A DNA stretch of 64,000 bases from Ctena decussata (taxonomy: Eukaryota; Mollusca; Bivalvia; Lucinida; Lucinidae): NCBI GenBank assembly GCA_963989385.1, contig OZ022500.1:112695842-112759841 (forward strand). Direction: 5' to 3'. How positions within the stretch are numbered: the first letter of the stretch is position 1; each line of letters begins with the position of its first letter. The translations under genes and the position numbers were made by a program. Below are positions 21,146-31,684 of the stretch, one piece after another. The notes below the pieces were generated by a model that was not told where the DNA came from, made no database searches, and saw only the letters and a program-made list of their open reading frames with translations.

Positions 21146-24094
21146 ATAATAATAATAATAATAATAATCGACTTTATTTCTAGAGGGTGACACATTTAGC
21201 AAAAACTAATCTTCCATGAGGCCCTCACTAACTACAAATATGTACATACAGAAATTGAAAAAAAAAGAAAAAAAAAAAAAAAAAGACATAATGCATTATA
21301 TAAACATAAACAATGATATAATAATACCAGTCACACACACACACATCCCTTCACACAAACTGATAAAGTAATTGAAGTGCAAAAAACAAAAACAATACAT
21401 ATTTACATGGAAAAATATACATACATAAAAAAGGAAAAACAAAAACAATATATATTTACATGGAAAAAATATACAAATAAATTTACATAAAAAAAAGAGG
21501 AAATAATTATTATTTATATGATGTTCAAGCATTACTAGTTGATGAACATTTTATCCATTTTATGCAGCGTTTATGAAAAGAATCAACAGAGTCAGAGTTT
21601 TTTAACCAAGCTGGTAAATTATTCCAGATAACTGGCCCAGAGTAGATTAAACTTTGCTTAAAAATTTCTTTTTGTGGCCTTGGAGTTTGATAATTGGATG
21701 TATTTACTGACCTGAGAGATAGAAGAGTTTCATTAATAGGTCTAAGAGTGAACATTGCATTAATATAAGATGGTGTGATAGATTTTGAAATTTTGTACAT
21801 AAACTTCGCTTTTCTCAGAAATATTCGTTCATAAATATTTAGGATTTTAAGTTCATTCATACTGCAGGCAATATCAACATAATTATAATCTAAAATGATT
21901 TTAACAGCCCGCTTTTGTAACCTGTAAATTCTGTTGAGGTTAGAATAATATGTTCCTCCCCATACTGTGGAACAGTAATCAATGTGGGGTTGAATGTATG
22001 TCTTATAAAATTGTACCCTATGCTCAAGGGACAGATACTCTTTCAACCTTGATAAAAGCCATAAATTTGAAGAAATTTTCTTAGCAATAAATTGAATATG
22101 GACTGACCATGTTAAATTATTGTCTACATGAACTCCGAGGACTTTATCATTATCAATATTTTTCAAAACATCATTATTGTATGTTAAATTTAAAACATTA
22201 CTGTGTAAATGAAGACGTTTCTGTGACGTGGTTATTAACATTACTTTAGTCTTGTCAGTGTTTAAAAGCATTCCATTGAGTTTACACCAAACAGAAAGTT
22301 TTTCTAAAGCTATCTGTAGACTTTGTTGAATGAAAATCTGAGAACTGTTGATCTGAAATATTGTCGTATCATCAGCATAAAGATCAGTGAATACATTATC
22401 AGTGTAAAGTGGCAAATCATTAATGAACATTAAAAATAACAAAGGTCCCAAAATTGAGCCCTGAGGCACACCACATATAATATTTTCAGCTACAGATTCA
22501 CAATTATTAATGACAACTTTTTGTTTTCTGTTCATTAAGTAAGAGGAAAACCAGAGAATCGTTTCATCTGAGATTTTATAATGCCTGAGCTTTTTAAGCA
22601 AGAGTGTATGATCCACTAAATCAAAGGCCTTCCTAAAATCCACCATGACCATACCAATAATTTGACCTTTATTTATGGCTTCATGGAATTTATTGATCAT
22701 CTGAAGGAGGGCTGTTTCACAGGAATGATTAGGTCTAAAACCAGATTGTGTTGAATGAAGGACATTATGCAAGACCAAAAAAGACATTAAAGAGTCATGA
22801 ACATGTTTCTCTAATAACTTTGATAGGACAGGAAGGACTGAAATAGGCCTGTAATTGTTTGTGTCATCCTTAGGGCCATTTTTGTGCAAAGGCCTAACTT
22901 TACCTTCTTTCCATTTGTCTGGAAATTTTGAGTTAATTATGCTTTGATTACAAATATATGTTAAACTCTCTGAAATAAAGGGTGCTGCTAATTTTAATAA
23001 TCTTGGCCCAATGTTATCAGAACCAGTAGCCTTTGTGAGGTCAATATTTCTGAGATTTTTTTCCACTTTTTCACAGGAGATTTTTGGTATTGAAAAAAAG
23101 GTGTCTGCAGGAATTTTTTCATTACAAAACTGGTGCAACTTTTCAAAATTAGAAGTCTCAATAGGTTCTTTGATTTTTGATGCTACTGTCACAAAAAATT
23201 TATTGAATTCATTTGCAATATCTTTCGGATTTTCAATGATACTATCATCAATTTTAAGGGAAAAAGTGTCTGCACTCTCTTTCCGCTTACTCGCCCCTAT
23301 TTCCTTAAATAATTTCCATACACTTGCTGGATTATTAGCATTTTCGTTTAGTATTTCTGCGTACTGATGTTTCTTGGACTGTTTAATCAGGCTGCAAACT
23401 TTATTACGCCAAATTTTGTACTGTTCATTATCATTGATAGATTTATGCCTTTCACGTGTTCTTATTGCATCTATTATTTCCCCAGTAAGCCATTTTGGTT
23501 GTTGCTGCCGCTTCACTCGATGCTGTTTCAGAGGTAAATGTTTGTCAACAATGTCCAAAAACAGTGATGACCAAGTTTCAACTGCTTCGTTTGTGTCATC
23601 AAACAATTTAATGATGTCCCACGGTACTGATTTTAAATCATTGCAAAATTTTTCTTCGTTAAAATTTTTAAAAGACCGGTAAGATATAGTAAAATGAGAT
23701 TTTTTAACAATGTATGATGAATTAACTTTTCTTGTTATAAAAACTGGAAAATGATCACTTATACCTAAAATAGGTGTATTTACTGACATTATATTATCTG
23801 GAGTATTACAATATATGTGATCAATTAATGTTCTTGAATTATTTGTGACCCTAGTTGCAGAATCAATAACTTGTTTAAGGCCAAATGATTCCATATATTC
23901 AAGCCATGTTAACTTAATATTTTCTTGATACAGGTCACGATTTAAGTCACCCATCAAGTATACTTCTTTTTCACACTCCAATACTTTATCAAATTGATTC
24001 TCAAACAATTCGTTCCACTGAATGCCTTCATGGGGATGCCTGTAAATTACCCCAACCAAAAAACTTTTGCTGTTTTTCAGAAAAATTTCCAACC
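21143..24094 (-). mobile_element. Inner 5'-truncated non-LTR retrotransposon inserted in the outer ORF2
   Basis: A related but distinct LINE in the same orientation. It starts abruptly inside the endonuclease (WLEIFLKNSKSFLVG), contains the rest of ORF2, then a ~380-base 3' UTR with AATAAAGTCGATTATT and an (ATT)n tail at 21168-21143. Outer-element sequence resumes directly after the tail. 5' truncation plus a 3' microsatellite tail is the signature of target-primed reverse transcription. Any target duplication is very short (at most TAT). Confidence 0.85.
21525..24092 (-). CDS. Inner LINE ORF2: partial endonuclease and full reverse transcriptase
   Basis: 855 codons without a stop. The endonuclease is missing its N-terminal half but keeps GDLNRD, TLIDHIYCN and ISDHFPVF. 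RT motifs: QSGFRPNHSCETAL, DFRKAFDLVDHT, GVPQGSILGPLLF and DLYADDTTIF (YADD near residue 572). It resembles the outer RT (my rough estimate is 55-65% identity over the RT core, not computed), so they are separate families. It has no ATG at the correct start and is not expected to be functional alone. Confidence 0.87.
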   Translation of the reverse strand: MEIFLKNSKSFLVGVIYRHPHEGIQWNELFENQFDKVLECEKEVYLMGDLNRDLYQENIKLTWLEYMESFGLKQVIDSATRVTNNSRTLIDHIYCNTPDNIMSVNTPILGISDHFPVFITRKVNSSYIVKKSHFTISYRSFKNFNEEKFCNDLKSVPWDIIKLFDDTNEAVETWSSLFLDIVDKHLPLKQHRVKRQQQPKWLTGEIIDAIRTRERHKSINDNEQYKIWRNKVCSLIKQSKKHQYAEILNENANNPASVWKLFKEIGASKRKESADTFSLKIDDSIIENPKDIANEFNKFFVTVASKIKEPIETSNFEKLHQFCNEKIPADTFFSIPKISCEKVEKNLRNIDLTKATGSDNIGPRLLKLAAPFISESLTYICNQSIINSKFPDKWKEGKVRPLHKNGPKDDTNNYRPISVLPVLSKLLEKHVHDSLMSFLVLHNVLHSTQSGFRPNHSCETALLQMINKFHEAINKGQIIGMVMVDFRKAFDLVDHTLLLKKLRHYKISDETILWFSSYLMNRKQKVVINNCESVAENIICGVPQGSILGPLLFLMFINDLPLYTDNVFTDLYADDTTIFQINSSQIFIQQSLQIALEKLSVWCKLNGMLLNTDKTKVMLITTSQKRLHLHSNVLNLTYNNDVLKNIDNDKVLGVHVDNNLTWSVHIQFIAKKISSNLWLLSRLKEYLSLEHRVQFYKTYIQPHIDYCSTVWGGTYYSNLNRIYRLQKRAVKIILDYNYVDIACSMNELKILNIYERIFLRKAKFMYKISKSITPSYINAMFTLRPINETLLSLRSVNTSNYQTPRPQKEIFKQSLIYSGPVIWNNLPAWLKNSDSVDSFHKRCIKWIKCSSTSNA

Positions 24095-24928
24095 ATACAC
24101 ATCAGTCCATTGTTGCTTAACTCGTGGATTAAGTAGATCCCTATTAAAATCCCCTAATAGAAATAATTCTTTTTCTTCCTCAGTTGCTTTCTCCAGCTGA
24201 TCATCAAATGTTTCATTCCAAACAATTGTTGAGAGCGGATTTCGATAAAAATGACCAACTAAGAAAGATTTACTATTTTTTGGAAAAATTTCAAACCACA
24301 TGCTTTCAAAGTGCTCATTCTCTAAATCTTTTCTACGACTACATGAAACTTCATTTCTAACATAAACAATCAGTCCGCCAGATCCTTGCATCTTATCTTT
24401 TCTAAAGCATTGGAAGTTTTGAATTTGAATGAAACTATCAGGTATTTCACTACCAAGCTTACTCTCACTCACCACTAACATGCTTATATTGTTTTCCTTA
24501 GATTGCAACATTAATTTTATCTGATCGACTTTCTCACCAGAGCGAATACCCCTAATATTCAAATGACCAAGATGCATTCCTCTGCCACGCAATCCTAAAT
24601 TTACAACACTGCTATGGGCCGTCAAGGGAGATGAACTAACATCATGCACAGTAGAACAATTAGATGATGACCAGTCAGACATTTCAACAGAACTAAAAGA
24701 GTTTGTGTCCACAATGGTGTCATTTTCATATGCATTACTAGTATTGGTAGACAGAATAGTTGAATAACTGTCATTAGTCTTATTCTCAACATTAAAACTT
24801 GTTTGCGAGCTGATATTAGGAGAAATACTGTTGAAGTGCTTTTCACTTGCATTGTGATTGTCAGATCTGGTGTTAAGAAGAAAACAGTCACAGGATTGTC
24901 TATTACAATCTGAACAGACAGACTGCAA
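24095..24928 (-). CDS. LINE ORF2, first part: endonuclease N-terminal half (interrupted)
   Basis: Begins 51 bases after the ORF1 stop. After a Cys-rich start (CSDCNRQSCDC) and a polar stretch, apurinic-type endonuclease motifs follow: LNIRGI, SESKLG and GDFNRD, matching the Asn, Glu and GDxN blocks. The outer reading frame continues to about 24095, where it is cut by the nested LINE; the frame itself then reads on a few codons to a stop at 24077. The remaining endonuclease and RT lie at 21145-18776. Confidence 0.82.
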
Positions 24929-24979
24929 TACAGAAAAAGCATTTATAGAGTCAAAAGATGAGGCTTCCTTGCCATTTTC

Positions 24980-26671
24980 CTATTTACTAGGACATCTTGA
25001 CTGTTTGTGACCTAAAAATCCACAGGAATGACACTTAATTTGAGTTCTGTGCTTGCAGTCAAATGTGGCATGATTGGATTCACCACATTTAACACAGCTC
25101 TGATTTGTTCCTCTCCTCTGACTTGATAATACACTGGGATTCCCACTTCGTCGTTGATTTTGAGAATCTGCTCTTCTCTGATATGTATACTGATCTCTCT
25201 GTCTTGCTTGGCGTCTGAGAAAGACACATGCTTCGAAGTTCTCTACTAAAGACATATCATCCACTGACTTTTCTATAGAGTCTAACAGTCTACGTATTCC
25301 AGACATAGACAGGTGTATCTTGTCTTTACCATAATACCTGAAGACTGGATTTCCATCACCATCACAGAAGTAATTCTCCATTTCAACCAGTTTTGTACCA
25401 TGTTCATCACTCAGTGACTTGATGATTTCATTAAGCTCTGTGACAAGACAGTCTTTACGTGGGGAAGCTGTACACAGTATAATGTTTAGGACAGAGTTAG
25501 CTGACTTAATATATTGGAGAAGCTGGTCATACTTCTCTTCCACATACTCAATGTTTGAACCATTTGAAACGTTGTTTCCACCGACGTAGATAATAACTGT
25601 GGAAAAGTTTCGTAGATCATACAAGGCAATCTGTTCATGCACAGTCTCCACGGTAGCTCCAGAGATGCCATTACAGTGAACATTGTTTTTAAGTCCCCTT
25701 GGATTTATGCCCTTTATTATTGAGTCCCCAATTATCAGGGTCTTTTTGGCTATTGGCACTTCTTTAGAGTTTTGGGAAGCATTTGTATTAGCGTTGCTTT
25801 GTTTCATGGTGTCTTTTCTATTCTTATGTTTGGATGTTGACCTTGGTAGGGATGGTGTCTGGCCTATGTCTGTATTTTGTTGCTGATCTGAGTTTACTCT
25901 TTGTAAACTGGAGGTATCGCTTTCTACTGATGAAATTGAAAATGTCCTTGATCTAACAGGTAGATTGTTCTCTGATGTGACCTTTCTTACAGGTGCCTGC
26001 TGTTGTAACTTGACCACCTCAGTAGTTAGAGATGTCAGTTGTTCCTGTAGAGTGCTAATCATTTTAGAATGATAAGCCAGGGACTCCAAGATGGCAGTCA
26101 ATTGCCTCTCCACAGGTGATCTTTGAAGTCCAGAGGTCTCTGCAGAAGGTATTGCAGGCATGGCTGTTGAGTTGGGTCTTGGCACCATAGGGGTACTAGT
26201 CATTTGAGGTTGTACATCTGTAGTGTTTATACTACTCTGTATGTCTGCTGTAAAGTTGTGGATAAACCTTGTAAACAGAGTAGTAGCTATCCTCTTGAAT
26301 GTAATGTCTCTCCATAGCTTATGGCCAGGGCCAGACACTTCAATTGTCTTTCTGGCTTCAAAAACCTTGATTGTCACTTTCCTTCCTAAAATGTGAGATG
26401 TCACAGTAAATTCATCCTCAAGAGTACATGGAGATTTGTTAAATTCTTTCTCAAGAAGTCCCATAAAGTCATTGAACAGCACTGGGAGAACAAACTGAAT
26501 GATAATTTTCATTCCAGAGGGTAGCACATGGTATAACTGTCCTTCAAATCTGTCAGCAACTGATTTGTCCATTTCAAAAGATGAAACTTCTGAGATTGAG
26601 TCACTTGATGGGTTCCCACCCAATTCATGTCTGGAATCAGCTTCTTTGAGATTATGGGCCTCTGATGCCAT
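24980..26671 (-). CDS. LINE ORF1: coiled coil, SGNH esterase, two CCHC knuckles
   Basis: 563 codons. The N terminus is unknown. A coiled-coil stretch (~188-225, RQLTAILESLAYHSK onward) may trimerise the protein. Residues ~310-470 look like an SGNH/GDSL hydrolase: GDS at ~315-317, GGNN at ~364-367 and DKIH at ~450-453 supply the expected Ser, Gly/Asn and Asp-x-x-His blocks. Two zinc knuckles follow at ~526-539 (C-X2-C-X4-H-X4-C) and ~547-560. Esterase-containing ORF1 proteins are known in CR1-like LINEs and are thought to act in RNP formation. The frame is fully open, suggesting a young copy. Confidence 0.85.
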   Translation of the reverse strand: MASEAHNLKEADSRHELGGNPSSDSISEVSSFEMDKSVADRFEGQLYHVLPSGMKIIIQFVLPVLFNDFMGLLEKEFNKSPCTLEDEFTVTSHILGRKVTIKVFEARKTIEVSGPGHKLWRDITFKRIATTLFTRFIHNFTADIQSSINTTDVQPQMTSTPMVPRPNSTAMPAIPSAETSGLQRSPVERQLTAILESLAYHSKMISTLQEQLTSLTTEVVKLQQQAPVRKVTSENNLPVRSRTFSISSVESDTSSLQRVNSDQQQNTDIGQTPSLPRSTSKHKNRKDTMKQSNANTNASQNSKEVPIAKKTLIIGDSIIKGINPRGLKNNVHCNGISGATVETVHEQIALYDLRNFSTVIIYVGGNNVSNGSNIEYVEEKYDQLLQYIKSANSVLNIILCTASPRKDCLVTELNEIIKSLSDEHGTKLVEMENYFCDGDGNPVFRYYGKDKIHLSMSGIRRLLDSIEKSVDDMSLVENFEACVFLRRQARQRDQYTYQRRADSQNQRRSGNPSVLSSQRRGTNQSCVKCGESNHATFDCKHRTQIKCHSCGFLGHKQSRCPSK

Positions 26672-26749
26672 GGTTCTCTTCCTGTAGCTGGCAAACTGCT
26701 GCTCAAATGTAAGCTCCTAATATCCCAAAGAATTCTAGAAAGCACTAAC

Positions 26750-28660
26750 TTTTATTCCAAATTTCACCATTAGTTGAATGAAGCACTAGAATTATATATC
26801 CATATAGAATTTCACCATTAATTCTCTAGAATTGCCTTCCCAAAATATGACCTAAATTCAAACTAAATTGAAACTTGAATGAAAACACACAAAAATACTT
26901 GTATATTCCAATATGAACAGAATAAGCACTAGATCACAAGAAATTGTATTCCCTATTTCTTCACTGAGTAATTAAAACACTAAATTATATTCCTTATTTC
27001 ACTAAAATAAGTATCAAAATTTAACAAACATCATTATGATTTAAAAACCATATCTTAATAAGCCAAGCTAAATAAATATCCATTTTTCAAAACAGCAACT
27101 ATGGTATTCCAAACAGGCATTAGCTAGAACAGCATGTTGTCCACCTTTCCTTAATCAGAACCATAAAATTCCTGACCATATGCAGCCTCACAGCATGTGA
27201 TTTAAACAAAATTCCCTTAAATTCCACACGTTTTGATGAAAATATTCCTTTTAAAATAGACTTTTTCAAACATTTAACTCCAAACTTAAATCACTGAAGT
27301 CAAGATCTACATGATGATATAAAAATTATTTAAAAGTCAAAACTTATTTCTGCATAAATTGATAAAATGTCAGAGCACAGTTTTGCATGTCTGCTCTCTT
27401 CCACACCTACAGTTCTTCTAAGGATATCCAATACTATAAGTTTCATCTTAAAAACAGGAAAAATCTAGCTAATAACTGCGATTTATCCCAAAAATTTTAG
27501 CTTACCTACTGGCATTGGCAAACTTCACTCAAGAAAGTTTGTTGATTCTGGGACTTGACCACGGACAGTTTTGAATTTTAAATGGTCTGAAGAGGTAATG
27601 AGTATATTCCTATCTTAATTACCATGTGCTACCATTTGCAAGCTTGCTTATTAAATAACATGTTCCCAACAATAGCAACAGCAACGTAAGGTACGTTTGC
27701 TTGTAATGTAGGCTGATTTTATGATCTTTTCACAACTACCTATTGTCATAACATCCTCAAGTACATTACTTAATGGTCTTTTTAACCAGAACACACCAAA
27801 ACATACTCAGAACTTATAAAATAAAACAACTGTGGATTCTGTTATTTTTGTTTTCCAGGAAATGTTTTGGCATAACCCCATGCAGCTCAAGAATTGCCCA
27901 TTAACCCATTTATAATCCGGCTAACAAAGTCTTCCGCCATTTGGGTTTTCGAGAGTATGATTTTAAAATGGTTCTATTTCACATGCATATGGGCAAGGCA
28001 ACCATTCTGGTCATGTGACCTCAATCGTTCAGATACATTTAATTCTGTGGATCCACAAAGGTACAGAAACACAAAGGGAATCAAATTTGACCTTTTCCAT
28101 AAAAGTTCAAAGGTCTTCCCACAATCATCACTTGAACAAACTTGATAATACTATTGTGTCACTGATGCTGTATACCAAATTTCAAAGCATCAGCCATTTT
28201 ATTCTAGAAAAGAAGAGGTTTAAAGTTTTTTATACTGGCATGGCAGCCACTTTGGTCATGTCATCAGAACCATTTGAAAAGAACTTTGGTTTCAAAAACC
28301 TACAGAGACTCTATATGAAATTTGGCTTCCATCTGCCCGAAGATGTGTAAAAATGTTGACTGACATTAGATGACTGACAGATGCCTATCTTTACTACCTA
28401 TGAGCCTTCTGCTTACATGAGCTGAAAATGTGAGTTTTGTTTGGCCCAACTCATTTGACTTCAGGTTTTCCGCCTCATATGGTCTATTTTTGTACAAACT
28501 ATAAACAGTCTGTTCTGTAAGCAAGAACATTTTGCTTCACAAGAAACTAATTAATAAACTTTTATGCACATGCTGATCAGATAATGAGTTTAGCAGAATT
28601 GGCAGAAGCAGTAATCATTAATATTCTACAGTCTCAATATTATTTCATGCACACAATATT
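26750..28660. other. PDLIM intron 2 upstream of the LINE, possible LINE 5' UTR
   Basis: 26750-27300 contains degenerate repeats of AAGCACTAGAATTATAT and AATTTCACCATTA and may be LINE 5' UTR. 27870-28350 carries a TGACC/CCAAATTT-type interspersed repeat. No exon found. Confidence 0.35.
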
Positions 28661-28662
28661 CA

Positions 28663-28802
28663 TCCTGGTTAACTAAGTATATACATGTACAAAGGCTGTT
28701 ACGAAATGAAAAAGAGTCTTAGTTACCAAACGACCTGATGACCAGGTCGTTTGGTAACTATGACTCCTTTTCTTTTCTTGAAAATATAGTTAACCAGGTG
28801 TG
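28663..28802. mobile_element. Palindromic MITE
   Basis: Ends CATCCTGGTTAACTAAGTAT / AATATAGTTAACCAGG. The centre is a hairpin, TTAGTTACCAAACGACCTG ATGA CCAGGTCGTTTGGTAACTA. It lies 150 bases downstream of PDLIM exon 2. Confidence 0.75.
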
Positions 28803-28953
28803 ATATTTATGTACTCCATGAGAAATCCTCCATTTCTACATCATGTCTGAATCATGCTTGGCCATCAAATTTTCCCAAATTTTATAGAACTTTGTGGAAC
28901 ACCTAGAGTCGATGAGAAAATATATTTGCCTTTCATTGACTAGAAATGCCTAC

Positions 28954-29105
28954 CTTTGAATGATCATATCTATATCATTACAAGATCTAATTATTTCCAT
29001 CTTTGCCTGTTCATGTGACAGTCCATCTGTGACAGCATTGTTAATTTGTAAGATTCCATCTCCTGCCTTCAAGCCACTTTTGTCTGCTGGACTTTTTGGT
29101 TGGAC
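28954..29105 (-). CDS. PDLIM: PDLIM exon 2: second half of PDZ domain
   Basis: 152 bases in phase 0, preceded by a TTTTCCAG acceptor and followed by GTAGGC. It encodes residues 42-91 plus two bases of codon 92: a PKSPADKSGLKAGDGILQIN turn, then a helix with HEQAKMEIIRS and the last strand DMIIQ. These are the standard PDZ elements (G-L-x-x-G-D-x-I-L-x-I-N). It completes the domain begun in exon 1 across a 9.8-kb intron that carries the GATATC foldback element. Confidence 0.92.
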
Positions 29106-29512
29106 CTGGAAAATAGAATAGAGGGTACACTTTTAACCCTTGTTGACAAAATGTGTACAAAAAAGTATATTCTCAAACTGGATTGCCCCTGATGAGTCTG
29201 ATCAGATCTTACCCTGTTTCAGTGGTGAATTCACTGGACAGAGCTTCTAATACCCTAATGTGCTTAAGTAGTGGGACACCTAACATAATTAAAATTTCCA
29301 TTTGTCTCAATGGAAAAAACATTATTTTAGGTGTCACAACATTTAGCAACTTTTAGGCATACTATTGAAAATAAGCAGTGCTGGGTTTTATGGTACTTTC
29401 TTGAAAATTGAGTATACCTGACACTACAGGCATGATGGGGTTTAATGACAATGGAAACCAGAGTAACCATACTATGATAGCAAATTTTGCTTCATAATCT
29501 GACCCACAGTGG

Positions 29513-30520
29513 TATGGCAAGCCATTTTACTATTTATTATGCATAGTAGATATCTTATATAGTATATTAGATATCTAATATGCCAATTAAGATATCTAAT
29601 ATAACATAGAAGATATCTAATATAACAAAGAAGATATCTTATATCCTATTTAAGATATCTGATATAGGATATAAGATATCTTATTTAATTTTTCATATAA
29701 GATATCTTATATGTTATATTAGATATCTTATATGTTATATTAGATATCTTAATTGGCATATTAGATATCTAATATACTATATAAGATATCTAATATCTTA
29801 TATAGTATATTAGATATCTAATATGTAAAATTAAATAAGATATCTCATATCCTATATAAGATATCTTATATCCAATATCAGATATCTGATTTACTAAATA
29901 AGATATCTTATATGCCATATAAGATATCTTATAGGCTATATCAGATATCTTATATATTGTGTTGTGTCTTATGGAAAAGTCAAATAAGATATCTTATATA
30001 CCTATATTAGATATCTTATATAGTATATAAGATATCTTATATGACAAATAAGATATCTTCTATAGGAAATAAGATATCTTATATGGGATATGAGATATCT
30101 TATTTAATTTTACATATTAGATATCTTATATAATATATTAGATATCTTTTATAGTATATTTGATATCTAATATGCCAATTCAGATATCTAATATAACATA
30201 TAAGATATCTAATATAACATATAAGATATCTTATTTGAAAAATTAAATAAGATATCTTATATCCTTTATCAGATATCTTATTTAGGATATAAGATATCTT
30301 ATATGTTATATTAGATATCTTGTATGTTATACTAGATATCTTAATTGGCATATTAGATATCTAATATACTATATAAGATATCTTATTTATTATATAAGAT
30401 ATCTTATATATATAAGATATCTTATATAATAAATAAGATATCTTATAAAATATATTAGATATCTGATATAATAAATGAGATATCTACATTCCATAATAAA
30501 TAGTAAAATGGCTTGCCATA
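29513..30520. mobile_element. GATATC foldback element with terminal inverted repeats
   Basis: 1,008 bases made almost wholly of ~20-23-bp palindromic units centred on GATATC (for example TAAGATATCTTA and TTAGATATCTAA). It is bounded by ~29-bp inverted repeats beginning TATGGCAAGCCATTTTACTA on each strand. The six bases CAGTGG occur directly outside both ends (29507-29512 and 30521-30526), as a target-site duplication. No coding capacity is visible. The element sits in PDLIM intron 1. Confidence 0.85.
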
Positions 30521-30526
30521 CAGTGG

Positions 30527-31269
30527 ACTTGAACAACAGCCCGACTGAGTAGTGACAAGGCATATTCCTTTTAAATAATGCAGTAAAAACATGTTATTTG
30601 TAAGCCTCATATCTGTGGACTGCCCTAACCTAATCATTACTTTTGCAGATAAAATGCCTACCTGATCATTATCTCGACCCGTAAATCATCATTACTTATA
30701 TACAGGTAAATATATGCCAGCAACAGGCCTGGGGAAATCCAGAAATAAGCATATTAAGTGGAAATCATAATGTTGCAATTAAGAGAATTGCTTCAATCTT
30801 GATAAGAAAACTCAAATTAATGGGAAGCAGTTATTTAATGTATTAGTTCTGTAACTACCCTTAAATACAAGGCTGAAGGCCACATGTCCCCCAATGTTTA
30901 TGGACATGACAGTAATTGGGATATTTGATTTTGAAAGGATTCATGACTACTCCCTGTGTGATTATCACAGGCCACAATTCTGACAGAAATCATCTGCTGC
31001 AGTCCCAAGATTTGACCAGATTTACAAAGGGCCATACCTCTGGTAGTAAGGGCCCTATCAGGATCCCAATACAATAAGACCAATGTCAAATAATGATAAC
31101 AATATACATAAATTTTGATGAAAATCGGCTGAAAACTGAAAGAGGAGATGCTGCCACAAAACTTGACCAGACTTACAAAGGGCCTTAATTCTAGCAAAAA
31201 GGACCCTGTCAATATGATCAACATCAAATGTTGATAGCAATACCATGAAAGTTTGATGAAAATCAATTG
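30527..31269. repeat. Intron 1 with a two-unit ~150-bp tandem repeat
   Basis: GACCAGATTTACAAAGGGCC and GACCAGACTTACAAAGGGCC, with TTTGATGAAAATC following each, show two diverged units at 30950-31260. The rest is unrecognised. Confidence 0.6.
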
Positions 31270-31412
31270 CTCCATCTCTTTTTTTTTATCTTTCTTTTTA
31301 ATATCATTTTTGACTTGCTTATTATATTTTGTATATATTTTTGAGGGCCTCATGGAAGATTAGTTAACTTGCTAAATGTCGTCACCGCCGTTAAATAAAG
31401 TCTTTACTTACT
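31270..31412 (+). mobile_element. 3'-end relic of a related LINE, opposite strand
   Basis: Contains GAGGGCCTCATGGAAGATTA and then AATAAAGTCTTTACTTACTT. The same 3' consensus occurs on the minus strand at 21240-21165 and 17590-17500. Here the tail repeats ACTT instead of ATT. No coding sequence remains, so this is a severely 5'-truncated insertion. Its left boundary is approximate. Confidence 0.7.
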
Positions 31413-31684
31413 TACTCTGTTCAGTGAATTGCAGAGCCCCTGGGGTGTTTGATAAATATGTACAATATCTTTTGTAGCTTAACTTGTAGTATGAAGGATT
31501 TGTATTGAATGAGAAGCATTCTTTGAGATAAAAGGGGTTATAAATTGGAATTATTTTATCTGAACACCATGCTGAGTGAATACATTGGGAATCCAGTGCT
31601 GACATACTACAAACATGAATAATAAATGCATTATAGGTTGCACAAGAATATCACTCTAACATAACAAAGTGCCGTGGACATTCT

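Larger units (their letters stand above)
17500..26750 (-). mobile_element. Outer non-LTR retrotransposon (CR1/L2-like), split by a nested LINE
   Basis: Minus-strand element in PDLIM intron 2. Reading along the minus strand: ORF1 (26671-24980), first part of ORF2 (24928 to ~24095), an inserted second LINE (~24094-21143), rest of ORF2 (~21145-18776), a 3' UTR carrying younger repeats, and a 3' end GAAATAAAGTC followed by (ATT)n at ~17522-17500. The two ORF2 parts meet in the same frame at homologous positions of the endonuclease. The 5' end is not fixed; the AT-rich stretch above 26671 may be its 5' UTR. Confidence 0.82.

Noticed and set aside
21146..21202. N-terminal extension with a tyrosine run on the outer LINE ORF2 second part
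   Set aside because: The tyrosines are the (ATT)n tail of the inner LINE read through; not part of either protein.
30100..30351. Open frame coding repeated YKISYI-like units
   Set aside because: It lies wholly in the GATATC array; open because the unit lacks stops in one frame.
29513..30520. CRISPR-like array of regularly spaced palindromic repeats
   Set aside because: Units touch each other without unique spacers, the DNA is animal nuclear, and the block has transposon-like ends.
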